This document shows positions 44,774 through 52,440 of a stretch of 64,000 nt of DNA, one piece after another (position 1 is the first letter of the stretch; each line of letters opens with the position of its first letter). A program made the translations under genes and the position numbers. The stretch covers positions 1 to 64,000 of the forward strand of contig JABFRR010000012.1 in the NCBI GenBank assembly GCA_013141065.1, in the 5' to 3' direction. Source of the DNA: Bacteriovoracaceae bacterium (GTDB lineage: Bacteria; Bdellovibrionota; Bacteriovoracia; Bacteriovoracales; Bacteriovoracaceae). The notes below the pieces were generated by a model, which worked only from the letters and a program-made list of their open reading frames with translations, ran no database searches and was not told the DNA's origin.

Positions 44774-46357
44774 ATGATCATTTGCCAAAATGTAGGACTG
44801 AGATATGGGGCGCGAAAATTGTTTGATGAAGTCGACATAAAGTTCACTCCAGGTAATTGTTACGGCCTTATTGGTGCCAATGGTGCGGGAAAATCAACTT
44901 TTTTAAAAATTCTCTCTGGGGAAATTCCCAGCTCCACTGGAAATGTTTTCATCACTCCCGGACAAAGACTTTCTATTTTGAAACAAGATCATTTTCTCTA
45001 CGACGAAGTGGAAGTCTTAAAGCTCGTCATCATGGGCAACAAAAAACTGCTTGAAGTCATGGAAGAAAAAGATGCTCTTTATGCCAAAGAAGATTTTAGC
45101 GATGAAGATGGCTTACGTGCAGCTGATCTGGAAGCCGAATTTGGAGAAATGAACGGGTGGGAAGCAGAGTCTGAAGCGGCCACTTTGCTTTCGGGTCTAG
45201 GAATCAAAGAAGAATTACTAACAAAAAAATTGAAAGACTTAAATGGTGGAGAAAAAGTAAAAGTTTTATTAGCTTCTGCTTTATTCGGTAAACCAGATAT
45301 TCTTTTATTGGATGAGCCTACCAACCATCTCGATATGAAGGCCATTCACTGGTTAGAAAATTTCTTAGCTGGCTTTGAAAATACCGTAATTGTCGTCTCT
45401 CATGATAGACACTTTTTAAATAAAGTCTGTACTCATATGGCCGATATCGATTTTAGTAAAATTAAAGTTTATCCAGGAAACTATGATTTCTGGTACCAGT
45501 CTTCACAATTGGCCATGACTTTAAAATCAAATCAAAACAAAAAAACTGAAGAGAAAATGCAAGAACTCAGAGATTTCATTGCACGTTTTTCTGCTAATGC
45601 TTCAAAATCCAAGCAGGCGACCTCAAGACAAAAAACACTTGATAAAATCACCCTCGAAGACATTCAACCTTCTACCAGAAAATATCCCTTTGTTCATTTT
45701 AAAGCCAAAAAAGAAATTGGAAAAGATGTACTCACTGTTGAAAAATTATCAAAATCTATTGATGGAAAAGTACTCTTTAAAAATGTATCATTCCAAGTAC
45801 GAAAGACTGATAAGATTGTTCTCTTGGGAAGTGATCAAGCTTGTGGTGCACTCATGGATGTTCTTACCGGTGTCACCAAGCCCGACAGTGGACAAGTTAA
45901 TTGGGGTGTGACCGCTCAAAAGTCATATTTCCCGGCCGATAATGCTCACTTTTTTATGGATGGCCGATATAACTTAGTCGATTGGCTGCGGGATTTTTCT
46001 GATGATAAAGATGAATCTTTTGTTAGAGGATTTTTAGGACGTATGCTTTTTTCTGGCGAAGAAGCCTTAAAGAAAACGAATGTTTTATCTGGTGGTGAAA
46101 AAGTTCGAATGATGCTTTCAAAAATGATGTTAGAAGCACCCAATGTGCTTATTATGGACGGACCGACTAATCACTTAGACCTTGAAAGTATCACTTCAGT
46201 GAATGAAGGCCTAAAAAAATACGATTCTACTATTATATTCTCATGTCACGATCATGAATTCGTTCAAACTGTTGCCAATAGAATTATCGATATCCAAGCA
46301 GACGGAACAGTAATCGATGTGGAAAAATCTTTTGATGAGTATTTAGGACTATTGTAG
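44774..46357 (+). CDS. ABC-F ATPase with degenerate second nucleotide-binding domain
   Basis: A 527-residue ABC-F protein, close in layout to E. coli YbiT. Domain 1 is intact: GANGAGKST at 34-42, LNGGEKVKVLLASAL and ILLLDEPTNHLD. Domain 2 retains LSGGEKVRMMLSKMM, but Walker A has become LLGSDQACGALMDVL with no GKS/T, and Walker B reads VLIMDGPTNHLD with Gly in place of the catalytic Glu. It should therefore hydrolyse ATP at only one site, or use domain 2 structurally. The ribosome-interaction linker (about 235-300) is present. It begins a rightward coupled set; its TAG overlaps the GTG of the channel gene (TAGTG). Confidence 0.88.
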   Translation: MIICQNVGLRYGARKLFDEVDIKFTPGNCYGLIGANGAGKSTFLKILSGEIPSSTGNVFITPGQRLSILKQDHFLYDEVEVLKLVIMGNKKLLEVMEEKDALYAKEDFSDEDGLRAADLEAEFGEMNGWEAESEAATLLSGLGIKEELLTKKLKDLNGGEKVKVLLASALFGKPDILLLDEPTNHLDMKAIHWLENFLAGFENTVIVVSHDRHFLNKVCTHMADIDFSKIKVYPGNYDFWYQSSQLAMTLKSNQNKKTEEKMQELRDFIARFSANASKSKQATSRQKTLDKITLEDIQPSTRKYPFVHFKAKKEIGKDVLTVEKLSKSIDGKVLFKNVSFQVRKTDKIVLLGSDQACGALMDVLTGVTKPDSGQVNWGVTAQKSYFPADNAHFFMDGRYNLVDWLRDFSDDKDESFVRGFLGRMLFSGEEALKKTNVLSGGEKVRMMLSKMMLEAPNVLIMDGPTNHLDLESITSVNEGLKKYDSTIIFSCHDHEFVQTVANRIIDIQADGTVIDVEKSFDEYLGLL

Positions 46358-47211
46358 TGACCGATAAGAATTTTATCAAGATTGAAAAAATTAATGAACC
46401 AAAAGGCTATCATAAGGATTTGTACCATAAACTCTTAAAGGTAAGTTGGTTAAATCTTTTTATCACTTATGTCCTCTTTTTCATTTCCTTAAATTTACTA
46501 TTTGCTGGCCTGTACATGATCTCACCGGGCAGCCTTACAATCACTCCATTGACTTTAAAGCATGCCTTCTTTTTTAGTGTGCAAACTTTTTCGACTGTTG
46601 GCTACGGAGCGATCTCACCAGTCAGTGTTTACGGTAATACTATCGTGGTTATCGAAATTATGATTGGATTAATCTCCACGGCAGTCTCGACCGGTTTAGT
46701 TTTTGCACGATTTTCTAAGCCCTCTGCACGAATTATGTACTCAGAAAATATGTTGTTTACTCATTATAACAATCAGCCAGTATTGATGTTTAGAATGGCC
46801 AATAGTCGGTCAAATGAGATTATTTCTGCCAGTGTAGAACTTCACTACACTTACCCAGAAGTTTCATCTGAAGGGATAAAGATGATTCGATTTGCTGCTC
46901 TCAAATTAGAGCGAAATTATTCACCAATTTTTTCTTTGAGTTGGACAATTATCCATGTGATTAATAATGAAAGTCCCTTTTATCAAAAATCATTTGAAGA
47001 AATTAAAAAAACCAATAGTGAATTTTTTGTCATTTTTAATGGGACAGATGGTACGAGATCACAAACAATTCATGACTTTTATAGCTACAGCACTGATACT
47101 ATTTTAGACGACCAGTATTTTGTCGATATTATTTCGAAAAAAGATGATGGAACAAGACAAATTGATTATCAATTTTTTCATTCAACTGAAAAAAGGCCAA
47201 AAAATGAATAA
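46357..47211 (+). CDS. Inward-rectifier-type potassium channel (KirBac-like)
   Basis: A 284-residue membrane protein with two transmembrane helices around a pore loop: TM1 about 32-56, pore with selectivity filter TVGYG at 80-84, TM2 about 93-117. A C-terminal beta-rich cytoplasmic domain (residues 125-284) contains KirBac-like strands (NQPVLMFRMANSRSNEI, SASVELHYTY, SLSWTIIHVINNESPF). Kir channels pass potassium according to the gradient and regulate it through the cytoplasmic domain. The start is GTG overlapping the previous stop. The gene's end overlaps the acetyltransferase start. Function in potassium handling is well supported; gating ligand is unknown. Confidence 0.9.
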   Translation: MTDKNFIKIEKINEPKGYHKDLYHKLLKVSWLNLFITYVLFFISLNLLFAGLYMISPGSLTITPLTLKHAFFFSVQTFSTVGYGAISPVSVYGNTIVVIEIMIGLISTAVSTGLVFARFSKPSARIMYSENMLFTHYNNQPVLMFRMANSRSNEIISASVELHYTYPEVSSEGIKMIRFAALKLERNYSPIFSLSWTIIHVINNESPFYQKSFEEIKKTNSEFFVIFNGTDGTRSQTIHDFYSYSTDTILDDQYFVDIISKKDDGTRQIDYQFFHSTEKRPKNE

Positions 47212-47725
47212 TGATTTAGAGCTTAAGGATTATTTTGAAATCAGGCCCATTTCTCCCTCTGATAAAATTCCCCTTCAAGTCGGTCTCCAAATGTTGTCTC
47301 CGGAGTCTATCCGCCAAAGATTTTTTGCCAACAAAAAGGAATTTACCGATAAAGAATTACAATTTTTAACCGAAGTTGATCAGGTCAATCACCTGGCATA
47401 CGTTGCTGTCCATCATAAAAATGACGAGCTGCTGCCAGCTGGAGTTATTCGGGCCATAAAAAAAAGTGATGAGCAGTTTAAAGCGGAAATTGGAATAACC
47501 ATCGTAGATTGTTACCAAGGAAAAGGACTTGGGACAAATTTATTAAATACCTTGGCCGAGCAAGCGCTGAAAGTGGATATAACTTGTCTTTATGGCGACT
47601 ACCATACCAGTAATAATAAAATGTCTAAACTTCTTCACAAGTTTGCCAACCGCTACCACGGCATGACAACTCATCATACCGGCGACGGCTTCATTTATTT
47701 TGAAGTCAAACTCAAGAAAAATTGA
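47204..47725 (+). CDS. GNAT-family N-acetyltransferase
   Basis: A 173-residue acetyltransferase of the GNAT fold. The coenzyme A binding motif is present as IGITIVDCYQGKGLGTNLLNTLAEQAL (the QGKGLGT loop), preceded by FEIRPISPSDKIPLQV. The start is ATG 47204, which has AAGG upstream and lies within the KirBac gene's last codons; the longer frame from 47120 is not needed. The substrate could be an amino group on a protein or small molecule. Coupling to a potassium channel gene might indicate modification of that protein, but this is speculation. Confidence 0.85.
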   Translation: MNNDLELKDYFEIRPISPSDKIPLQVGLQMLSPESIRQRFFANKKEFTDKELQFLTEVDQVNHLAYVAVHHKNDELLPAGVIRAIKKSDEQFKAEIGITIVDCYQGKGLGTNLLNTLAEQALKVDITCLYGDYHTSNNKMSKLLHKFANRYHGMTTHHTGDGFIYFEVKLKKN

Positions 47726-47768
47726 TAAGATAGTTGCTTAAAAATAACTTTTTAGGAAGGCGTGTGTC

Positions 47769-48500
47769 ATGGGACGTAAGTGGAATAACATCAAAGAAAA
47801 AAAAGGCGATCAAGATAAGCAGCGCTCTTTAATGTATACAAAATGTTTAAGGGAAGTCACAAAAGCCGTTAAAAATGGTGGTGAAGAAGTTGATAGTAAC
47901 TTCATGCTAAGAATCTCTCTTGAAAAATGTCGCAAATACAATGTTCCAAAAGATAATGTTGACCGTGCAATTAAAAAAGGTCTCGGCAACGAAGATGAAG
48001 GCTACGAAGATATCGCTTATGAAGGTTATGGGCCAAATGGAGTTGCCATTTTTGTCGAAGCCTCAACAAACAATGGGACTAGAACTGTCGCTAACGTGAG
48101 AAACTTTTTTAATAAGTGTGGCGGATCACTTGGTACAACTGGATGTTTACAATTTGTTTTTGAACGAAAAGCTGTGTTTGAAATTGCTCAAGGTAAACTA
48201 GTTGAAGATGACTTTACTCTTGATATGATTGATGCAGGAGCTGATGATGTCATTCTAGAAGACGGATTTTTCACTATTATGGGTGCCATGGAAGCTTTCG
48301 GATCAATACAAACAAAACTCGATCAATTAAAAATTACCGCCGATGAAGCGGGCCTTGAAAGAGTGCCTTTAACATTCAAAGAAATTGATAAAGAAACTTT
48401 CAAGACTGTGACAAAACTTGTCGATCTTTTAGAAGGCGATGATGATGTGACTAAGGTCTATCACAATGTAAAATACGACGACTCCTTCGCTGATTTGTAA
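47769..48500 (+). CDS. yebC: YebC/PmpR-family protein
   Basis: A 243-residue YebC family protein. The opening MGRKWNNIKEKKG, then the central ISLEKCRKYNVPKDNVDRAIKKG, YEGYGPNGVAIFVEASTNN and TVANVRNFFNKCGGSLGTTGCLQFVFERK are all conserved. Family members are known both as DNA-binding regulators and, in recent work, as ribosome-associated factors that help translate proline-rich stretches. It lies 43 bases after the acetyltransferase gene. Its stop overlaps the next gene's ATG (TAATG). Confidence 0.95.
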   Translation: MGRKWNNIKEKKGDQDKQRSLMYTKCLREVTKAVKNGGEEVDSNFMLRISLEKCRKYNVPKDNVDRAIKKGLGNEDEGYEDIAYEGYGPNGVAIFVEASTNNGTRTVANVRNFFNKCGGSLGTTGCLQFVFERKAVFEIAQGKLVEDDFTLDMIDAGADDVILEDGFFTIMGAMEAFGSIQTKLDQLKITADEAGLERVPLTFKEIDKETFKTVTKLVDLLEGDDDVTKVYHNVKYDDSFADL

Positions 48501-49408
48501 TGTATTTTATTCCATTGATCTTTTTACTACTTGTCGCAATCTTTGGAAGCTCATCCCCTGTTAAGGCGTGGGATTTTTCTTTCAAAGGTGACTTAACTCA
48601 AAAATCTACAGACAATGTTAATTACAGCAGCACCGATCTCGTCAGTGACCGTGTTAAAGTCATTGGTGCCTACTTTCAAACTAAAGATGAAAACGATCGT
48701 TTTAGATTAAGATTCAAGGCCAATCGTTATGTGAAAATAGTTGAAAATAATAGCAACATGCTAGAAGCAAGCTATCAGAGAAAATTCTCTAAAGACTTAA
48801 GTGACAGTTTCCAATTTAAAGTGTTCAGTGAAAAATACACAACTATACCGACCATTTACGGTGATACCACTTCAGATAATAAAGGTGGTGAAGTTCAGTT
48901 CGCTCTTTCTCGTCCTATGGATAAAACCCTAAACCTAAATGCAATTTATCTTGTTAACTATAAAAGTTATGTGAAAAACCTTGATAGAACAGATTACCGA
49001 TTTGAAACTTCGTTTGGCCTTGATAAATTGTTTAAGAAGGTTTTAACCTTCGCTCCTGAAGTCACGATTACCTACAACAATTCAAAAGAAAGTTATTATA
49101 CGACATTTAACTTTGGAGCCAATTTTTACTTTGGTCTAGAGCTTAATGAATATGTAGAAGTGTATTTTAATTATAATTGGTCCAAAGTAAATTATATGGA
49201 TCGCTCGTTTACATTGACGAAAACTGGCAGGACCATAACATTGAAGGAGGAACTTACAAATTCCTCAAGAGAAATTGGTTTGAATGTTTATGCTACAGAC
49301 TGGCTCACGCTCGAAGCTAAATTCGGCAATACAAAAAGTAATTCAAATAATACTTTAAATACTTATCAGGCCAATGATTGGTCGTTAGGGGCCAGTTTTA
49401 GGTATTAA
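48500..49408 (+). CDS. Predicted outer-membrane beta-barrel protein
   Basis: A 302-residue exported protein with a signal peptide (MYFIPLIFLLLVAIFGSSSPVKA) followed by alternating beta strands (FRLRFKANRYVKIV, YQRKFSKDLSDSFQFKVFSEKY, VYFNYNWSKVNY). It ends in WSLGASFRY, a C-terminal aromatic signal used by barrel assembly. Seven or eight beta hairpins are countable, so a 14- to 16-strand barrel is likely. No specific family was recognised. It is translationally coupled to yebC. Role in the envelope is unknown. Confidence 0.72.
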   Translation: MYFIPLIFLLLVAIFGSSSPVKAWDFSFKGDLTQKSTDNVNYSSTDLVSDRVKVIGAYFQTKDENDRFRLRFKANRYVKIVENNSNMLEASYQRKFSKDLSDSFQFKVFSEKYTTIPTIYGDTTSDNKGGEVQFALSRPMDKTLNLNAIYLVNYKSYVKNLDRTDYRFETSFGLDKLFKKVLTFAPEVTITYNNSKESYYTTFNFGANFYFGLELNEYVEVYFNYNWSKVNYMDRSFTLTKTGRTITLKEELTNSSREIGLNVYATDWLTLEAKFGNTKSNSNNTLNTYQANDWSLGASFRY

Positions 49409-49413
49409 AAAAA

Positions 49414-49440
49414 TCCCCTTGGTTTTTTATGCCAAGGGGA
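49414..49440 (-). terminator. Rho-independent terminator of the charged repeat-protein gene
   Basis: A 9-bp perfect stem (TCCCCTTGG at 49414-49422, complement at 49432-49440) with a 9-base loop. On the minus strand it is followed by a T-run (complement of the A-run at 49407-49413), so it fits termination of the leftward gene that ends at 49467. A weaker effect on the rightward outer-membrane gene is possible since no T-run follows there. Confidence 0.85.
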
Positions 49441-49466
49441 AGTTGAGTTAGACTTTCAATTTTAAA

Positions 49467-49928
49467 TTATCTTTTAGTTGATCTTTCTATTTTGCGGTCA
49501 TCCTTGCGGTCTTCTTTACGCTCATCCTTGCGATCTTCTTTGCGATCTTCGCGTCGGTCTTCACGTCTGTCTTCACGTCGGTCTTCACGTCGATCTTCGC
49601 GTCGGTCTTCGCGTCGGTCTTCTTTTCTGTCATCTCGTCGATCTTCGCGTCTATCTTTTCTCTCGTCTTTTCTATCTTCTTTCAATTCATCTTTCTTTTC
49701 TTCTATCTTTTCTTCTTTCTTTTCTTCCTTCTTTTCATCGCGAATTTCTTTTTTAGCTTTAATTCGCTCTTTTACTTCCTTTCGTACGCGTTTGGCATTA
49801 TCACTTGCATTTGCATTAGGCTCGCCCTTCACTGCTTCTTCTTGAGCTGGAGAAGGAGCGCTGTCATCTTGCGCATATAAAGAAACAGAAAAAAGGGAAA
49901 TAGATAACAAAATAGCTGCGAACTTCAT
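49467..49928 (-). CDS. Secreted highly charged Arg/Asp/Glu-repeat protein
   Basis: From ATG 49928 (AGGAG upstream) the protein has a signal peptide (MKFAAILLSISLFSVSLYAQ), an acidic and Pro/Ala-rich start, then a 100-residue charged region. The latter first reads as a basic coiled coil (KEVKERIKAKKEIRDEKK), then as tandem four-residue repeats of the type DRRE/DRKE. It probably forms an extended or helical single chain in the periplasm. No enzyme motif exists. Similar low-complexity secreted proteins exist in several bacteria with unknown role. The repeats may vary in number between strains. Confidence 0.75.
   Translation of the reverse strand: MKFAAILLSISLFSVSLYAQDDSAPSPAQEEAVKGEPNANASDNAKRVRKEVKERIKAKKEIRDEKKEEKKEEKIEEKKDELKEDRKDERKDRREDRRDDRKEDRREDRREDRREDRREDRREDRREDRKEDRKDERKEDRKDDRKIERSTKR
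49497..49680 (-). repeat. Tandem 12-bp repeat tract encoding DRRE/DRKE units
   Basis: About fifteen imperfect copies of a 12-bp unit of the type GAAGACCGACGC on the minus strand, each coding for four charged residues (Glu-Asp-Arg-Arg). Copies differ mainly at third positions. Lengths are in frame, so gain or loss of units leaves the frame intact. Such tracts are typical slippage substrates. Confidence 0.85.
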
Positions 49929-50184
49929 TGCTTTACTCCTAATGATTGTGATTGAAACTAAGTGTTTCGCTATAACTCCAATATTAGTCCACACTTTGAA
50001 TTATACAAGACGACTAAAAGTTTCAGCCCTTTGAGGAATACACAATAGAAATATATGACCATTTTCCTTGGCGAACAAATGGTCAACAACGTAGAAAATA
50101 CATAAAATTTCAATATGTTATTAATAGATATGCTAAACATGTTAAACTCTTCCAAGCTTAAAATAATGTGACGAGGGGGATCTT

Positions 50185-50535
50185 TTGAAAATTATGTTTC
50201 TGTTTTTATCACTTGTTTTATTGCACACTAATACCGTATTTTCCGAAACCGATATGACCAATCCACTCAGTGATATCAAGGTTACTAAAAATGAAATTAA
50301 GTTAAGCCTTGATAAGTTAAAAGCTGATGGACAAATTTCAGAGGCGGATTACAAAAAAGCCTTAGAACAACTTGGCGGAATGAATGATACCCAAATAAGC
50401 TTAATGAAAGACGCAGCTATCGGAATGGTAAAAAATGATCCCGATAAAGCAGCTGAAGTTGTGAAATCAAAGAAAATTAATTCACCTGAAGTTCAAAAGC
50501 AAATAAAAGATCTCTCCGCACCAAAACCACAATAA
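50185..50535 (+). CDS. Small secreted helical protein, unknown function
   Basis: A 116-residue protein starting at TTG 50185, chosen because GAGGGGGA sits just upstream. It has a signal peptide (LKIMFLFLSLVLLHTNTVFSE). The mature part is helical: NEIKLSLDKLKADGQISEADYKKALEQLGGMNDTQISL. This contains the short sequence KLKADGQISEADYKKA, which resembles SHOCT-like motifs. It ends in Pro/Lys-rich SAPKPQ. Function is unknown. It converges with the 208-residue gene, five bases away. Confidence 0.6.
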   Translation: MKIMFLFLSLVLLHTNTVFSETDMTNPLSDIKVTKNEIKLSLDKLKADGQISEADYKKALEQLGGMNDTQISLMKDAAIGMVKNDPDKAAEVVKSKKINSPEVQKQIKDLSAPKPQ

Positions 50536-50540
50536 GATTT

Positions 50541-51167
50541 TTACTCAAATAAAGGCAATGAATAGATGAATCCTTGGTGATACCAAATTTCAGCAAAATT
50601 TGGTATCACCAAGATTGTGTCTTTAGTTCGCAAGGCTTGAAAAAGACGATCGTCGTGTGACTCCAGCGGCGTGTCTCCATTTAAGTAATTTTTAAAGTCT
50701 TTAAATATAATTTTTGTGTGTAATTCAAATGGACTTTTTACAAGTGAGTCTCTCAAAAATGGGTTTCTCTCTGCTTCTTGTTTCACAATTAAACTGAAAT
50801 CCAATTGAGATTTGTAACGATAAGTATTTTTCTCTTTTAGCCCTTTAATGACATCAAGACTTTGAGACCAAGTCAAAGCTTGTTTATTCTTTTGTAAATA
50901 CTCCCCTTTGATTTTTTTTAATAATTCATCATTGGCTTCATTTGGCGCTAGATAAAAAAGCAGAGCTTTTGTTAAAAGTTCAATCGTGACGATAAAAGAA
51001 GGATTGTAAGATCTAGTTTTTATCGAACTGGCAAAAAAATAGAATTGGCCAATTGAAATAAAACTCAATTCGTTGACAACTTTTTTAAGGGCTAAAGTTA
51101 ATCTTAAATCGAGTGCTTCATCCCCTGTTGCCCACTCTTCATTTTTGGGAAATAGTGTATGGTCCAC
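50541..51167 (-). CDS. Hypothetical protein, 208 residues
   Basis: A soluble protein starting at GTG 51167 directly after the stop of the CcmI-like gene. No signal peptide is visible. It has helical and strand patterns (LTLALKKVVNELSFISIGQFYFFASS, DTILVIPNFAEIWYHQGFIYSL) and no motif that I recognise. It contains a long inverted repeat near its 3' end (listed separately). Zero spacing to the upstream gene implies translational coupling, so a role related to the CcmI-like protein is plausible but not shown. Confidence 0.55.
   Translation of the reverse strand: MDHTLFPKNEEWATGDEALDLRLTLALKKVVNELSFISIGQFYFFASSIKTRSYNPSFIVTIELLTKALLFYLAPNEANDELLKKIKGEYLQKNKQALTWSQSLDVIKGLKEKNTYRYKSQLDFSLIVKQEAERNPFLRDSLVKSPFELHTKIIFKDFKNYLNGDTPLESHDDRLFQALRTKDTILVIPNFAEIWYHQGFIYSLPLFE
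50573..50613. repeat. 17-bp perfect inverted repeat inside a coding region
   Basis: CTTGGTGATACCAAATT (50573-50589) and its exact complement (50597-50613) flank a 7-base loop. It lies within the last codons of the 208-residue gene, coding for part of LVIPNFAEIWYHQG. The position, just past the end of the convergent rightward gene, suggests a bidirectional RNA structure, but no T-run follows on either strand. Confidence 0.75.
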
Positions 51168-51602
51168 TTATTTTAATTCTATATTAAGCTCAATATTGAG
51201 ATTCTTATTTCCAAGATCTGCTGAAACATGTTTAGGGTCTACACCTTCAACAGCACCACTTTTATTTAAGGCATCTCCAGTAGGTGAATATCGAGCAATG
51301 ACATGAAGAGGCCCTTTAAAAGCAGCTCCAGGTATCATGACATTTTTTTGAGTGAGCACAAACGCCTGAGGAAATTGTGGATTTTCTATTCTAATTACTG
51401 CAACAGGAGGAGTTCGGTCATTAGGTCCTGAATCTGGGCCTGCTTGTTTAGCAAATATATAAAGTACACCCGTTTTTACAATTTTTTTCTCTAATCCTTT
51501 TTTCAAAGTAACGAGGCCTCCAACTTTAGGATCTGTAAAAGCGTAAACAGAACTAGAAGCAAGAGTTAGAGCGATAAATGATATGGCAAGTAATGATCTC
51601 AT
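51168..51602 (-). CDS. Periplasmic CcmI C-terminal-like protein
   Basis: A 144-residue exported protein with a signal peptide (MRSLLAISFIALTLASSSVYA). The mature domain resembles the C-terminal, apocytochrome-binding part of CcmI/CycH: LYIFAKQAGPDSGPNDRTPPVAVIRIENPQFPQAFVLTQKNVMIPG, then LHVIARYSPTGDALNKSGAVEGV. In full-length CcmI this domain follows TPR repeats and helps present apocytochrome c for heme attachment. Here it stands alone, so it may bind another partner or serve in a stripped-down system. Its stop directly abuts the start of the downstream 208-residue gene. Confidence 0.65.
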   Translation of the reverse strand: MRSLLAISFIALTLASSSVYAFTDPKVGGLVTLKKGLEKKIVKTGVLYIFAKQAGPDSGPNDRTPPVAVIRIENPQFPQAFVLTQKNVMIPGAAFKGPLHVIARYSPTGDALNKSGAVEGVDPKHVSADLGNKNLNIELNIELK

Positions 51603-51663
51603 GAGAAACTCCTCGTATAATTAAATTTCAAAAGTATCATATGATGACTAGTGAGGCTTATCA

Positions 51664-52440
51664 ATGAGGAAAAATTCAATTTGTCTTATTGGCTGTGGTT
51701 GGCTTGGTTTGCCTCTGGCAAAATCTTTAATAGAAGCTGGCCATAACGTAAGTGTAACGACTGCAACTGACAGATACACAGAATTATTAAATCTAGGCAT
51801 TCATTCGGAAATACTCGATTTGAGTCAATCACCGAGTTTACTTCAATCGCACTTAAATGCTGACGTGATAATTTATACGATTCCTCCACTAGATCCTCAG
51901 TATATAAGCGATTATTTGGAGCAATTACCAAAAGATAAGAAAATAATTTTCACTAGTTCAACATCTGTCTATTCAAAAAATTCAGGGCAGATTAATGAAG
52001 AGAAATTATTGGAAGAAAAGACTTCTCAATCTCCAGTCTTAGTTAAAACCGAGCATTTTTTATTAAGTAAATTTAAAAACATCACTATTTTAAGATTGGG
52101 TGGTCTCTATGGTTTGAAACGCCATCCTCTTTATTTTCTTCAAGGAAGAAAAAATGTAGCAGGGGCCAATGAATATCTTCATCTAGTTCATCTTGATGAC
52201 TGTGTCCAAGCTATATCTCAAGTTTTAAATTTGAATCAATGGGGTGAAATTTTTAACATCGTCAGTGATTTACGGATTAGTAAAAAATTATATTATCATT
52301 TTATGGCCGAAAAAATGAAGCTTCCTCCACCAGAGTATACAATTGATACCTCAGTCATGGATCAACAAACTAATATTTCTAATGAAAAATCTAAAATTCT
52401 TTTAAAAATAAATTATCTGGATCCCAAAAATTATATCTAA
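51664..52440 (+). CDS. YeeZ-like extended SDR (NAD-dependent epimerase-type) protein
   Basis: A 258-residue Rossmann-fold protein. The N-terminus CLIGCGWLGLPLAKSLIEAGH has the YeeZ-type GCGWLG variant of the GxGxxG dinucleotide motif. FTSSTSVYSKNSGQINEE and LRLGGLYGLKRHP match the extended SDR active-site and substrate-binding strands. The usual YxxxK is not obvious, so catalytic function is doubtful; YeeZ-like proteins have no established activity. The end overlaps by four bases with the convergent serS stop. Confidence 0.8.
   Translation: MRKNSICLIGCGWLGLPLAKSLIEAGHNVSVTTATDRYTELLNLGIHSEILDLSQSPSLLQSHLNADVIIYTIPPLDPQYISDYLEQLPKDKKIIFTSSTSVYSKNSGQINEEKLLEEKTSQSPVLVKTEHFLLSKFKNITILRLGGLYGLKRHPLYFLQGRKNVAGANEYLHLVHLDDCVQAISQVLNLNQWGEIFNIVSDLRISKKLYYHFMAEKMKLPPPEYTIDTSVMDQQTNISNEKSKILLKINYLDPKNYI

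Noticed and set aside
49478..49845. Plus-strand Ser/Arg- and Leu/Val-rich frames opposite the charged repeat protein
   Set aside because: They are produced by the 12-bp repeat being open in several frames; the minus-strand frame has a signal peptide and ribosome-binding site.
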